DNA of 64,000 nt from Hymenopus coronatus (GCA_030762935.1 CM060895.1:28386501-28450500), one strand, 5' to 3'; shown: positions 1-12,551, counted from the first letter of the stretch. Notes: generated from the sequence alone by a model not told the origin. Numbers and translations: made by a program.

Positions 1-60
1 AATATATGAATGTACCTATATTACTATTTTTGGATACATCTAGATCTTGTAAAATTTGCT

Positions 61-99
61 TTACACTGTCATAAATATATATGCATGGGACAGTTAAGG
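61..99. other. Window edge, unassigned
   Basis: Short AT-rich edge sequence that may be the 3' UTR of the minus-strand LINE at 100-1207; nothing decisive is visible. Confidence 0.3.
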
Positions 100-1207
100 T
101 ATTTCAACTTTTAAAAATATTCCTACAAATGTGACTTCTATCTACTTTTCCTAATATTCTAACTGCCTTTTTTTGGAGTTTAAAGATTTTTTCATTTCTG
201 CTGCTGTAATATTCCCCCACATTGTTATACTGTATTTAATGTGCGAGTATATAAATAATGCATAGTAAACCTGTTTTACTGTCTCATCGTCCATTGTTTT
301 CCTAACCTGCCTCATAATATAGATGCCTTTATTTAGTTTTTTCATGATATGCTTTATGTATGGCATCCAGTTTAGGTGTTTATCAATTATTACACCCAGA
401 AAATTTGCACATTCAGTTTCTGGGATACTTTTTCCATCTATTTCTAATTTAATATTATTTGTAAAACATCTTCTAAGTTCAAAATTTATCCATGCTGTTT
501 TTTTTACATTTAATATCAAGTCTAAACTGGAATAGTATTTTTTATGATGGTTAATATAGCATTTGCTTTCTTTTCCACTTCTGACCCAGTTTTGGCTTTA
601 ATTATAATATTCATATCATCTGCATATCCTATTGCTGTACCCCCATTTTTTGTACTATTTCAAAAATATAATTTACATATAATAAAATAAAAAATGGACC
701 CAATTTGAACCTTGCGGTACTCATTGCTAACCATCTGAAAATCTAATTTTAATTTTTCTGCTATGCCATTTGAATTTGTGTAGTTTACCTCGACACACTG
801 ATCCCTGTTTCTTAAGTATGAGGGGATCCATTCTAATGCTCTTACTCTGTGGTTTTCTAACTCCAATTAACACTATGCTAGTCTCCTTTAACAAAAACTC
901 TACTGCTGCTAGTTCACATATCCATTCATTTCTATACTTATTATAATCTATCTCTCTATACTTTATATCATTTTCCACATACATGGCTACCCCTCCACTT
1001 TTGTGCTGCTGCCTACAATGGCGTGATTCTAGTGTGTACCCATGGTAATTGTTTGCCACAATTTCCTCTCCTTTTAGATCATGTTCTGTATCATAATATT
1101 AGGTTCTAGGTGTACTATACTGAGGTCTATACCTGTTCATTTGTTGCTTACATGCTGTGTATTCTGATGTAAATTTACTATGTTACTATCTTTTCTCTTG
1201 ATATCTT
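100..1207 (-). mobile_element. Decayed non-LTR retrotransposon (LINE), endonuclease joined to RT by deletion
   Basis: Read on the minus strand from about 1200 down. It first shows an APE-type endonuclease piece (KSGGVAMYVENDIKYREID, NEWICELAAVEFLLKETSIV). Directly after it, at about 845, comes a reverse transcriptase piece (ALEWIPSYLRNRDQCVEVNY, VQIGSIFYF) and YADD-region sequence near 600-640. The RT tail at 519-151 has NFLGVIIDKHLNWMPYIKHI and FIYSHIKYSITMWGN. The jump from endonuclease to RT means several hundred codons are missing. Stops and frameshifts are frequent. A Jockey/CR1-like clade is likely but not resolved. The 5' side abuts the 3' end of another LINE at about 1208. Confidence 0.75.
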
Positions 1208-2544
1208 CAATCAAATTGAAATCAAATCAAATTTATTCACTGTAAGATTTCATTACAAATGTTGCTTCATCAAATATAAACAACTGAAAATTACAAATAC
1301 TGCTTGAAATAACATAATTTGAAAGTTTTAACACAATTGGAAATATATTAACAAGATAAAGTTACTATTTACAACAAGTTGCAATTGAAATACAAGATAC
1401 ATTATTGGAAAAATATATATTATGTACACCATTATACATTCTAAATGAATTATAAACAATTACTAATTTAATATAAAATAGATTTCTTGAAGTGAGTGAA
1501 GTCACTTAGTCTTGTTCTCCATAGCTGCTAGTGCATTCTTCTTCCTGTTTATTTGTTTACCATGGCAGTTCTCGGACATGTAATAGACCTCATAAAAGTA
1601 ATGTAGTAGTATAAGTAGTTATTAAGTGGTACAGATTATGCAATTCACATACTTTCAAATCTTGCTTATTCCAATGCCCTTAAATGCATTGATTGAATAG
1701 AACTGATTATTATGTTGTAATTTATGAATTTCATTTTTAAATTGTGTTATGCACCTTTTGTTCTTCAAATATATAGGAAGATGATTGTACAGTTTAATTC
1801 CAGTATGTTTAAATGCTTTCTCAAAGAGACTGGTTTTATGAAAGCTCACATGCAGATTATTTTATTTCTAGTATTATATGTATGTATCTCAGCATTGGTT
1901 GACAGACATGTTATATTTTTTTTAACATGAACTAGTAGTTATTTTATGTAAAAACATGGTAATGCTAGAATATTACTCTTTTAAACAACTTTCTGTGTTA
2001 GATATTCTCATGATTATTTTTATGGCCTTTTCTTGCAGTTTGAAAATTAAATTGCTATTAACTGAGTAACCCCACACAATACAATCCCATGTGATATCTG
2101 TGAGTGGAAATACGCAAAATAGCAGGCTCTTAGAGCCTCTGTTAAAATTCTATTCTTAAACTGATACAGGAGAACATTTATTTTACTGGGTTTAATGGCT
2201 AGTTTTTGAATATGGTTATCACAGCTTAGCATACTATCAATCCATAGACCCAAGAACTTTGTGTGGGTTACATTTTCCAGAGATTTGGATCCCAATTTGA
2301 CATTGAAGTCCATGGAGGTCTTTCACATTTAGTGATGAAAGTTCATTGTCACAGATTTATCTTCGTTGAGCACTAATTTGTTGGATTAAACTAATTTAGA
2401 AGTTCCTTAGTAGTGGCTGAGATGCTTTCATTTAGGTTTTCCTTAAATTTCCCTTTAATGAAAATCGTAGCATCATCAAAAAGGGTCATTAATACTTGAT
2501 TGTTTTTTATATATTGAGGTAAATCATTGATGTAGAGGAAAAAA
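1208..2544 (-). mobile_element. LINE 3' part: RT tail and 3' UTR
   Basis: On the minus strand the sequence from 2544 downward reads FLYINDLPQYIKNN, a (F/Y)xDD-like FDDATIFIKG, then THTKFLGLWIDSMLSCDNHI, AYFHSQISHGIVL and a C-terminal YNHLPIYLKNKRCITQFKNE (1849-1655). This is the C-terminal half of a Jockey/CR1-type reverse transcriptase. A 3' UTR of about 400 bases ends at 1208-1240 in an imperfect AAATC-type repeat, as expected for a LINE 3' end. The upstream RT motif (AGVPQG) continues at 3396 and beyond, so the element is split by an IR-A copy (2545-3395). Confidence 0.78.
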
Positions 2545-3395
2545 AAATTGATGTGCTCCATTCACATGACTTTCTCTACATCTCTGCAACAAATTATTGT
2601 CATAAAGCTTATCCTTCTATTTGTTCATTCTAGTTGAGAAAAAATTAACAGAAATAGTCTTATTACTTGCTTTCTTGTGAGTAGAAAGGAAATAGGGGAG
2701 TAACATAGGTTAAAGTGATCATCAAAAGCTGGTTGCTATGTGACTGAAGTTCCTTTGTTTGTATGGACAGGAGTTGACAAATTCCTGTATGAGAAAAATA
2801 TTTTTTTTAAAGCTGAAACCAATAACAAGGAATATCTAAACAACAATCAACTCCACGAAAAAATGTATATAACATAAACTGTGTGTTTTAACGTGCTCTA
2901 AATTTTTTGTGTGGTAAGTTGTGCATTTCTTCCAGTTTAGCAGTTATGCAAAATTCCAAAAAATTTATCCAGAATAAAATACTCTTCAGAGGCTATTCCC
3001 AGAAAATTCAAAATATACATTTTATTTGTTAGGTAAATATCTTTAATATACAATATTTTAATCAAAATCATTAGAGCCATTTTTGAGAAAATCAAAATTT
3101 TCGAAAAAAGATCCATGCAAAGGGTAGTTTGGGGTGGGGGGATTTTCTTGAAAATCTTCGTGTTGCATTCTTGGAAAATACCAAACCTAAATTCTAAGTT
3201 TGATTTTTAACAGACTGTGTTTTTTGAGCTATGCTGCCCACAGATACACACATAGACATTTTTCTAAAAATGCTTTTTTTTTGGATTCAGGGGGTCTCAA
3301 AACATATATTTCTGGTGAAATCTCGGTATCAAATTTTTATTACAATACCTTCTCTATGCACTATCTATATAATACATGTAGAAAAAGTAATAAGA
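2545..3395 (+). repeat. IR-A copy A (reference copy)
   Basis: One of about a dozen copies of an interspersed repeat seen across the window. It begins at an A-run followed by TTGATGTGCTCCATTCACAT and GACTTTCTCTAC. It continues through a long AT-rich body including GGAGTTGACAAATTCCTG and ATACATTTTATTTGTTAGG, then a block near GGTAGTTTGGGGTGGGGGGA. A short CA-rich tract follows, then GGTGAAATCTCGGTATCAAA, ending at GTAGAAAAAGTAA. The ends carry a short inverted match, ACTTTCTCTAC versus GTAGA(G)AAAGT. No coding capacity is seen. It sits inside a LINE RT. Confidence 0.8.
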
Positions 3396-4235
3396 GGGGA
3401 CATAAAATCAAACCTTGTGGAACTCCAGCTTGAAGTTTTCTTCTTTAAGATTGTTTTGTCATTAACACTTTCCCATTAGGGTCAATGTTTTATTTCTTTA
3501 CTTTTCCTAATATTTCCCATTCCCATTTTTGCTTAAGTCTTCTCTTTTGTAATCACCTGAAACTGCTTTTAGTTTCCCTTATTTACAGATATATTTACAT
3601 CAATTATTAATTTTCCTAGTTCAAAAGATTCCTTTATATTTAAATGAAGTACATCTATTCCTAAAGAACTATCATCTATAAGCTTATTTATATCTACATA
3701 AACTGCTTTTAGTACATCACATGCCCCTTATTTATATCAGCAATATATGATCTACTTATATCTTTTTTATTATTATTATACTACTTACAACCACAGTTAC
3801 AGATGGGAAACACCTTTTTGTATGTTTTATTAATTATACACTTCAGCCATAACTTCATCTGGTCCCAATGACTTATGAATATAATTTATGCCTATATGCG
3901 GACTAATGTGTCTATTTTGTCTTTGTTTTCCTCTTAATTGAGTAAATTTGGCAAACATTGGGCTTTCATACCCCTATACACTTTCACTATTGAATCACCT
4001 TGTAAACATATAATTTTTTAACATTGAATTACCACGCATACACTAAGACACTTTTTCTTTCTTCTTTATTTTCATTTTTTCTTTCTTCTTATTTTACCTT
4101 GTATTCAGCAATTTTCCAGTTTTTCAATAGGTGTCAGATTTTTTTGCTTCCTTTTCCACATTTTGTGTAGGTTTTTCTTCTTCCTCTTAATGTCTTAGGC
4201 CTACAAATCCGTTTTCCACTGTGATATAATTTGAG
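3396..4235 (-). mobile_element. Upstream part of the split LINE
   Basis: On the minus strand the first bases after the IR-A insertion give AGVPQGLILCPLL, RT motif 3, which joins in sense to FLYINDLPQY on the other side of the insertion. Farther upstream (3460-4235) similarity weakens: fragments such as KAVYVDINKLIDDS and LGPDEVMAE are compatible with an RT N-terminal region but full of stops. I support the first hundred bases strongly and the remainder only weakly; it may include unrelated intron. Confidence 0.5.
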
Positions 4236-4285
4236 GCTATGCTCCGAGTTTCTGACTGCCTTGCCTATGAGTGATTTTTCTTTTA

Positions 4286-4437
4286 CTTCTTACAATTTTT
4301 ACTTTCTCTACACATACTATGTACATGGTGTATTGAGAAGGGATTGTATTCCACCCAAATATTTGATACTGAGATTTCACCAGAAATACATGTTTTGGGT
4401 TCCCTGAATCCAAAAAAAGCATTTTTGGAAAAAGGTC

Positions 4438-4492
<55 letters not shown>

Positions 4493-5246
4493 ATGTGTGC
4501 ATGCGTGCATGCGTGCATGCGTGTATGCGTGTATGTGTGCATGCGTGGGTGCGTGTGTGTGTTTATGGACAGCATAGCTCAAAAACCAAAAGACCGTTAA
4601 ATACCAAACTTGATATTTAAGTTTAGTATCTTACAATGATGCAACACAGAGATTTTCAAGAAAATCCTCCTCCCCAAACTAACCTTTACATGGTAAAAAA
4701 TTTGAAAATTTTGATTTTCCCAAAAAATGGCTTTAATGATTTTGATTAAAATATTGTATATTAAAGACATTTACCGGAGAAATAAAATGTATATCTTGAA
4801 CTTTCTGGGAATAGCCTCTGAAGATGAATTTTACGGTATTTTGCATAACTGGCAAATCGTAAGAGATAGACAAAGACTTACTTAACAGAAAATGCAGAGC
4901 TCGTGAAAACACGCAATTTATGTTATATCCATTTTTTTGTTAAGAGGATGGTTTTTGGGATATTTCTTGTTGTTGGTTTCAACTTTAAAAAACTTATACT
5001 TTTTTCATACGGGAATTCGTCAACTCCTGTCCATACAAAGGAACTTCAATCACATAGCAATCAGCTTTTGACTAATGGTTTAGCTTATTTTCCTTCTACT
5101 TGCATGGAGGCAAGTAATGAGACAATTTCTGTTTAATTTTTCTCAATTAGCATGAAGTAAAAGGAAGTATAAGCTTTTTAACAATCATTTGTTGCAGAGA
5201 TGTACAGAAAGTCATGTGAATGGAACACATCAGATTTTTTCCCATA
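4286..5246 (-). repeat. IR-A copy B, near full length, with expanded GT/CA tract
   Basis: Reverse orientation copy: starts TTTTTACTTTCTCTACACAT and ends GTACAGAAAGTCATGTGAAT then ACACATCAGATTTTTT. The internal CA tract seen short in copy A is expanded here to a GT/GTAT/GCAT array at 4439-4562, which creates long spurious His-Thr or Cys-Val reading frames. Body blocks match copy A in the same order. Confidence 0.85.
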
Positions 5247-5753
5247 TTTTTAAGTCTTTAATGTCTTTAGCAATGCCTATACAAGTGATATGTATATATT
5301 GCACTTATCAATCAACATTTATGAGTATAATGAATACTTAAGGGCCACCCTAAAGGAGGATACTCTTCAAAACAATAAAGTTTTCATCTCCAGCATTTTT
5401 TTCCTTTAGCAATCCTGCAGTCACTTCCATGCCAAAAATAATTAGTAATCCCACTAACAAAATATCATCAGATAACTGGCTCATTTCACCATTGCCTATT
5501 GCTTGAACAAATGCATAATCCAAATCTTGCTGTTCAATCATGATTTCAATACCCATTGTGAGTGTTATATGCAACTTCAGAACTCTTCTTGTTACACATC
5601 ACATCTCCTTTGTGGGGTAAATATCTGAATTTGTTCATGTATGTTTACAGCAAATATGTACATCCCTTTATTGATTTGGAAACAACTGAAAGAGATAATT
5701 TGTGCTTACTGTTGTTAGTGAAGGAAATGTTCACGCTAACTTTCTATTTTTAG

Positions 5754-5952
5754 TTGACTGACAGGCACATTGGAAATTCAAGAGACACTTCCTTTGAGCA
5801 GCTTATAATGACTGAGACAGGAGGACGAGGAGTAGATATTGTGCTTAACTCACTGGCAGAGGAAAAACTGCAAGCTTCCTTGCGCTGTTTGGCATTTGGA
5901 GGTCGCTTTCTTGAAATAGGAAAATATGACATGGTCAATAACAGCCCACTTG
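5754..5952 (+). CDS. FASN: FASN exon a: enoyl reductase domain, middle
   Basis: This exon encodes part of the NADPH-dependent enoyl reductase domain, which reduces the trans-2-enoyl-ACP double bond. It starts after a TTTTTAG acceptor with [17 protein letters not shown] and contains the ER landmark [20 protein letters not shown] followed by [15 protein letters not shown]. It ends in a one-base phase (G|GTATGT) that joins the next exon to make PLG-G. It is 199 nt, 66 codons plus one base. The nucleotide-binding N-terminal part of ER must lie on exons upstream of the window start; none is visible in 1-5753. The match to the FASN family is unambiguous. Confidence 0.95.
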
Positions 5953-7577
5953 GTATGTAAATAGCACTTCAAGCTTATAACTTTGCAATGAGATTTATAA
6001 AATGTATCGGTGTTATTATGGAAGTAATGAAAAATCTACTGATTGAGGGATATAAATTAGATTTTACCATCTTCTTTCTGCAATTTAGAAAACAGGTTGT
6101 GTGTATTACATGAAAAGACAGAAACCAATTTATTTTAATGACTTGCTTTCCTAAAAGGTTTCACAGTTGTAGCCATTAGTTAGATACCTACTCTCTTTTT
6201 ATTTCCTCAATGTAAGTTTCAGAAATCAGGAGTATTTGTGCCTTGTAATTGTATAATATAAGACCAGCACATCACACACATTAGTATAGTTTCCATTATA
6301 TAATTAATTTCTCTCCTTACATTTTCTTGCAGTCATTGGAGGTTAGACTATACACTTTGTATTGTGCTTGCAAATAAACATGAGCACCGTCAGCATAATG
6401 CATAGTGTCATGATCTGATGCTGCGCATACTGTATTGCTTCAAGTCTCCGCCTCTAACGCCCACTCCTTGTACTGTGCAACTTGAGTACTCTCGTCTATT
6501 TGCAAGGATAATAAATAAAAACCATAATGAGTGAAAGTGAGCTTGCAGGCCTATTAAATCATCCTATCTTTGTATGATTCCCAATGGAATCTAATGAGTA
6601 TTGTGGGAGAGTTTTGTTGTTCTTTGTTGTGCATATAACAAACAGTATCCTCAAAGTATTGGCCCTGTTATCATGTATAAATATGCCATGCACCATCTCC
6701 CATTTTTTTGTCATGTAATGGAGTTTCCTACTTTAATTCAGGTTTCTATGAGTTTCTCCATATTGGCTTACAAAATATAGCATGTCCGTATAGTTTTATT
6801 CCTACATACATAACTAGGAATTTAATATGTAAAAGTCTACATATTGGAGAAACAACAGGAACAGCAATATTGAAAGTTTCAGAAGTTTGTGTTAAACAAG
6901 ATTTCGTGATTCAAGGGGCAAAACAATTGATGCTTGTAGAAATCAATATTCATGTTAACTGAAAAGTCTTCCTGTAAGAAGCAACAATTCTTGCCAGGAC
7001 CAACATTTTTGTTCATCATCACTGCCACCTACTTTATTCTGGGAGAATATTTTAATAATTCTTTAATATATAATTTAGTTTCTCCTCAGTAAGCAACTAC
7101 CCCTCTTTCACTTCTTACCCAAAATCAAACTTATTTCCATTAAAATTAATTCCAAGTTTTCATATTGTCTCTCTACTTTAAAAACAACCACTGGATTTTC
7201 TGTTAATAATTATCTTCTAACTTCTCTGCAAGATGAATCATGCATAAAATTCTTTGGCTGTAAAATGTACTTATCCAGTGACTATGCAGAAAATCATTTT
7301 TGAACTGAACACAAGCTTCAGCGAGACTGAGGATGAACAAGCTTAAGACAAGGTCTCAAAGTGTGCTTAAGAGTTGTGCATCAACTGCACATAAGAAGTT
7401 AGTTAATTTCCTGTAGCTATTAGTGGAGCATAAGGCTCCTTATGATGTTTCCTTGATTGGATTTTAATGAATAGTTTGTGAGTTCACACTATGTGTCTTG
7501 GTGACAAGGGATTGCCTCATTGTCCACAAATTGCACTGTAGGATGAAATCACAACTTGCAGATGTAAAATAGTAGAA
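5953..7577. other. Intron 1, first part, nothing recognised
   Basis: AT-rich intron without recognised repeats or coding similarity. A locally GC-richer segment at about 6410-6500 has no recognisable content. Confidence 0.45.
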
Positions 7578-8007
7578 TTTTGTCCAAAAATATATTCAAA
7601 ATATACATTTTATTTGTCAGGTAAATAACTTTAATATACAATATTTTAATCAAAATCGTTAGAGCCATTTTTTAGAAAATGAAAATTTTCGAAAAAAGTT
7701 CCATGTAAAGGGTAGTTTGGGGTGGGGGAATTTTTCTCAAAATCTTCGTGTCGCATCCCTGGAAGATACTAAACTTAAATACCAAGTTTGGTATTTTACC
7801 GACTTTTCGTTTTTGAGTTATCATGTTCACAGGCACACGGACAGACACACACACACACACACACATGGACCTTTTTCTGAAGATACTTTTTTTGGATACA
7901 GGGGACCCTAAAACATATATTTCCGGTGAAATCTCGGTATCAAATTTTTTGGTGGAGTGCAATACATTCTCTATACACTATGTACATACTGAGTATAGAG
8001 AAAGTAA
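7578..8007 (+). repeat. IR-A copy C, left-truncated
   Basis: Contains the right half of the family from AAAATATACATTTTATTTGT through GGTAGTTTGGGGTGGGGG, a short (CA)n, GGTGAAATCTCGGTATCAAA and the terminal ATAGAGAAAGTAAAAA. The left half is absent, so the truncation is one-sided. Confidence 0.82.
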
Positions 8008-11000
8008 AAATGGAGTGGAAAAGAAAATGAAAGGTAGGGTCTCAGTGGGAATAGGAGCGTTTATCAGAAAGGAAAGAAATTTTGGAGCAAAGGTAATAAG
8101 GATATAGGTGCTGAGGGAATGATGTGGGTCATGTTACAAAGTGTGACAAAAAAATGCCAAAACTTAGGTTTGGGTGTGGTAGTAATCCGCCAGGAATGTC
8201 AGACTTTTATGATGCAAGCTTTTATAGCAAGTTAGAGAAGGACATGGAAGTTTTGTGTCAGAAGTATGATACTTTAGATTTGCTGATTTTAGGGGACTTC
8301 AATGCAAGGATAGGGGAAGAACAATTACTTGTAGTAGATTTAGAAGATTACCAAATAAAATAAAATATTTATATAAAGAAGCATAGCAAAGACAAAATAA
8401 AGAACAAAGAAGGGAAAAAATTAATAGCATTTTAAAATTAATAATCTATTAATGTGTAATGGGGCAAAAGGATCAGATAATTATGGGGTTTGTCAATGTA
8501 ATGGAAGAAAGTGCTATTGATTGTGTTATATTCTAGGAATTTAGATAATGATCTTGTAGATTTTAAGGTTATACAAAAGGTATTGAATAGCTACCATTTC
8601 CCATTAAGAGCAACTATTAAAACTGTGGGAGAAGTAGAGCAGGAAGAAGATATAGAGGAAGGTAAAAGTCATGAAAATTACAGATTGCATTCAGAGGAGA
8701 GAGAATTATTTATTGGGAATTTAAATTCAAATAGAGGAAAGCAATCTCAAGGTGAGATTAGACAGCTTATTGAGGAGGGAAAAGCCGAAGAAGCAATCTA
8801 TACCTAGAAGGGCAAGTGAAACAAACAGGAATGACAATGAAAATTAGAAACGAAGGGGGAAATATAAAAGAGGGATGGTATGATGGGAATTGTAATGCAG
8901 CAAGAAATAGAGTAGAAAGAGAGTTTAAGAGATAGAAACAATCAGAAGAATGGGTCAAAAAAAGATAATTTTCTATTAGCTAGGTAGGGCTATAAATGTT
9001 TAGTTGATGAGAAAAATAAAGTATGGTCTGATAAAATTGGGCAAAAGATCTATGAGACAGCAAAGCAGGATGATAGCAAAACAATATGGGAGTTGGTAAA
9101 AAAGTACCAAAGACTAGAGTTTTGCAGAATAAAATTGGTCCTAAGAATTGGAAGGAGTATTTTGAGAAACTATTAGGTGGAAGTCATGTGCTAATACAGA
9201 CAAAGGTATAGGGGAGTTAAATATCTGTGACAAAACATTAGACCAGGAAATATTGGAGAATGAGATAAGAGAGCAGATTAATAAATTAAAAAGTAAGAAA
9301 GCTAATGAAATAGATGGAATACCAGGGGAATTTTGGAGGGTATGAAAATATCGAAAGAAGGGTAATGTTAAGAAAGCTGCAACGATTGGTTACCAATTAA
9401 ACCAATACTGGATGATGTATGGAAAACTTCTCGAGGGAGGAAGGTTTCTACAAAAATAGAAATGGGGAATTATAGTGCCAATTTATAAAGGGAAAAGGGA
9501 AGTGAATAATCCAAATAACTACAGATGCATTAGTCTATTATCAGTGGTAGGTAACGTGTTTACAGGGGTACTAGCAAAGCTATTACAGGAATGGGCAGAG
9601 AGAGAAGGTAAATTATCTGATCTACAACGGGGATTTAGAAAAGGAAATTCAACAATGGTCAATATTTTTATAGTAAGAACAGTAATAGATAAATGTCTAA
9701 GTAAGAAAAGAAGTAAGATATATTCATTTTTCACAGATCTAGTAAAGGCCTTCGATACCACCCAAAGGGATGCACTTTGGTACAAGTTGAGAACAAAGGG
9801 AGTAAGCAAGAAATTCATATGACTATTAGAGAGGTTGTGTTCAATCAATCCTGCATTAGGCTTGCCAATAAAAAAGTAATAGATTGGGTACCAAATACAA
9901 CTGATTTAAGGCAGGGTTGTAAATTAAGTCCTATTTTATTTAATTTGTTTATTGATGACATACTCCAAGAAATAGTAAAAGAAAATGCACATTACCCAGC
10001 AATCAAAAATAAAGATACTCCAGGTTTGCTCTTTGCACATGATCTAGTAGCAGCAGCAATCACAAGTAGAGGTTTATAGAAAGCAATAGAAGCAACAGAG
10101 AAATACTGCAGAAAATGGGGTTTAAAAATAAATAAAAGTAAATAAAAAATTATGTTTTGTAAAAATGGGAATAAGTTCAGCAGAGAAGAGAGATGGTGGC
10201 TAGAGGGGAGTGAATTCGAAGTTGTAAACAAGTTTGATTACTTAGGATTAAGACTAAATAACATTGGAAGATGGATAGAGCAAAGGAAAAATCTGTTAGA
10301 TAAGGGCAAATTAGCTACAAATAGCATAAGAACATGCTGAAAGAAGATTCCAAATATGAGATTAAACTGGCTAGAAAGAATATATACAGCAAAGTGGAAT
10401 CAAGAATGATGCATGGAATGGAAAAAGGGTGGAAATATATAGATCAAATTCATAGGTTATTTTGCAAAATGATATCAGGATTACCAAGAATAGCTCAAAT
10501 GGAGTAGCATTAATGGAATTGGAAAGAACCAGGAGGAAGGGAGCAGTAGTTAAATGGATAGTGAAATAAAGGAACAGGATCCAAGCACCAGAGGAAGGAA
10601 ATGTTCTCAAAGTCTGTTATAGGACACAAGTATCAGCAAAATGGGAAAGAAATTGGTTATGTCAGTTAAAGGAAATTGTAAGAGAAATTGGATTGGGGAA
10701 GCTAGACAATCAACAGACAATAGGGGAATAAAAATTATGGAATAAAGTGAAAGCGACGATAGACGATATAGGGAAACAAGAAATAATGGGCAGCTTCAGG
10801 GATAAGTGTACTTTAATATTATATAGGAACACAAGGAAGTATGGGGAAGAGAAAAATACATTGATGGAAAAATGGAAAGAGAGGATCTAGCATGGGCAAG
10901 AACAGGAAAAATGTTACTAAAAGGTCTAAAAGTGGATAAAAATGTATGCCCACTATGTGACAATGTAGATAATAATTTACTCAGCATAATTGAGTGCAAG

Positions 11001-11423
11001 GAACCTAAAATGTAGAGAGAAAAATGTGGAATAAAAATTGGGAAAAGTTACCAACAGAGATAGTGTACTTAAAAGTTTTTGGAAACGATTAGAAAGAATT
11101 TTTTAAACAACTACAGGGAAAGTAAGAGAGAAATGGGGAAGGAAAATTGCCACACAAAGAGACAATCTTAATAATAAAACTGATGAGGTTGTAAGTATAA
11201 AAGAGATGAATAGGTAGATTAAGTCAATACAGTATAAAAATGTATAATTAGAGGGTAGGTATGGTACATATAACCAGGGTGTTAACTGTAGATGATACCA
11301 AATTCAGAAAGTCCAGGAAAGTAATTATCTATGTGTGAAGTTTGTAATTGAAAATATGAAACAAATCTTACCCCATCCCATCCCGTCTCATCCCATCCCG
11401 TCCTGTCCCATGCCGTCCTATAA
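8008..11423 (+). mobile_element. Decayed LINE with endonuclease, RT and Cys-rich tail
   Basis: Plus-strand LINE relic. An endonuclease piece at 8230-8360 reads DTLDLLILGDFNARIGEE. The RT starts near 9465 with VPIYKGKREVNNPNNYRCIS, LLSVVGNVFTGVLAKLL and LQRGFRKGNSTM. It then has FFTDLVKAFDTTQRDALW, and after a frameshift QGCKLSPILFNLFIDDIL. A degraded FAHDL replaces the YADD box at about 10035. Farther on are FDYLGLRLNN and, near 10945-11010, a CPLCDNV..IIECKEP Cys-rich motif. It ends in a (TCCCA/TCCCG)n tail at 11370-11421, a microsatellite 3' end typical of several LINE clades. Many frameshifts and stops make it dead. Confidence 0.82.
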
Positions 11424-12491
11424 CAGGGTGTTCCCAAATGAATATAGGGAATGTTTTGTAGTACCTACAGTTTGTAATGCATAGTTATGCATGATGTATC
11501 AAATGTAAGAGCAACTCAAACAGTTTTGATAAGGCATTCATTGGATTGTTTCATTTGTTTTGATTGTCTCTGCTGTTACAAACAGCTAGTGTCTAAATGG
11601 TGGTTATGGTGTTTTACAGTTTCATAGAATAAATCTGCTATTGCAGAGCAGCAAACTTTCCGTAGGGAGTTCAGTTGTGACCCTCCAAATGATAATAACA
11701 TCTGTAGCTCAGCATAAAACCATAGGCAGTGTGTGTGATGAGAAAAGTACAGGACGAGCAAGATTGACTGCAGAGCATTATGAATAGGATAGAGAATCTT
11801 TCACACCTAGCCCCAAGAAATCTGTTTGAATGGCTAGTCATGAATTAGGAATTTCACCTTCGTCTGCATGGAAATGCTTACAACTACATTCTTATTGTTT
11901 GAAGAGTTACTACAAGCTCTAAAGCATACAGACTACGCTTAACGTACCAACTTTGCAACTTGCTGAATGACAATGAGGAATTTTTAGATCTTATCATCTT
12001 TAGTATTGAATCAACATTTCACCTAAGTGACTATGTGAATGCTCATAATATTCATAAATGGGGGTCACTAAAACCCAAGAGTTTGTACAGTTGCAAAGTG
12101 ACTCACCTAAATTGAACAACACTGTACCTGACCACAGGATTAGCTGAAAGGAACCGAATGACAGAGCTTGTTTTGCATGGCCTCCATGTTCCCCAGACCT
12201 TATGCTATATGATTTCTACCTTTGGGGATTCGTAAAGGATCAAGTGTATGTCCCTCCGCTACCAGCTGACCTCCAAGAGTTAAGACAGAGGGTTGTAAGA
12301 GTTGTTGCAACAATTACTCAAGACACTAATCAAGGTTTAGGAAGAACTTGCTTATAGACTCGATGTGTGGTGTGTAAAAAAAAAAAAAGTGTGAGTTGCT
12401 CTTTCTTTTGATATATCATTCATTACTGTAAGTTAAAAACTGTAAGTATTATAAATCAGTTAAACACCTATATTCATTTGGGAACACTCTG
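11424..12491 (+). mobile_element. Tc1/mariner-superfamily element, decayed, long inverted ends
   Basis: Inverted ends CAGGGTGTTCCCAAATGAAT (left) and its near-complement GGGAACACTCTG (right) bound about 1,070 bp, with TA on the right. The ends extend inwards past GAGCAACTCAAACAGTTTTG and its complement. The interior shows a broken transposase on the plus strand: TFRREFSCDPPNDNNI, then FSIESTFHLSDYVNAHNIHK, then ACFAWPPCSPDLMLYDFYLW (DDE third acidic region) and QVYVPPLPADLQELRQRV. Several stops and frameshifts occur. It belongs to the same family as the element at 55220-56177. Confidence 0.85.
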
Positions 12492-12495
12492 TATG

Positions 12496-12551
<56 letters not shown>
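12496..12551. repeat. (AT)n microsatellite
   Basis: About 56 bases of perfect alternating AT immediately after the right end of the Tc1-like element and about 150 bases before FASN exon b. The TA target dinucleotide of such transposons may explain insertion beside an AT tract. Confidence 0.95.

Larger units (their letters stand above)
48..5753. other. FASN intron upstream of exon a (overview)
   Basis: The region before exon a carries no FASN coding similarity on the plus strand. The tract 4903-5136 that stays open on the plus strand falls within IR-A copy B. It is therefore intron, with the preceding ER exon further upstream. Confidence 0.7.

Noticed and set aside
4237..4582. His-Thr and Cys-Val rich open frames on both strands
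   Set aside because: They are translations of the GT/CA microsatellite inside IR-A copy B; no start context or homology.
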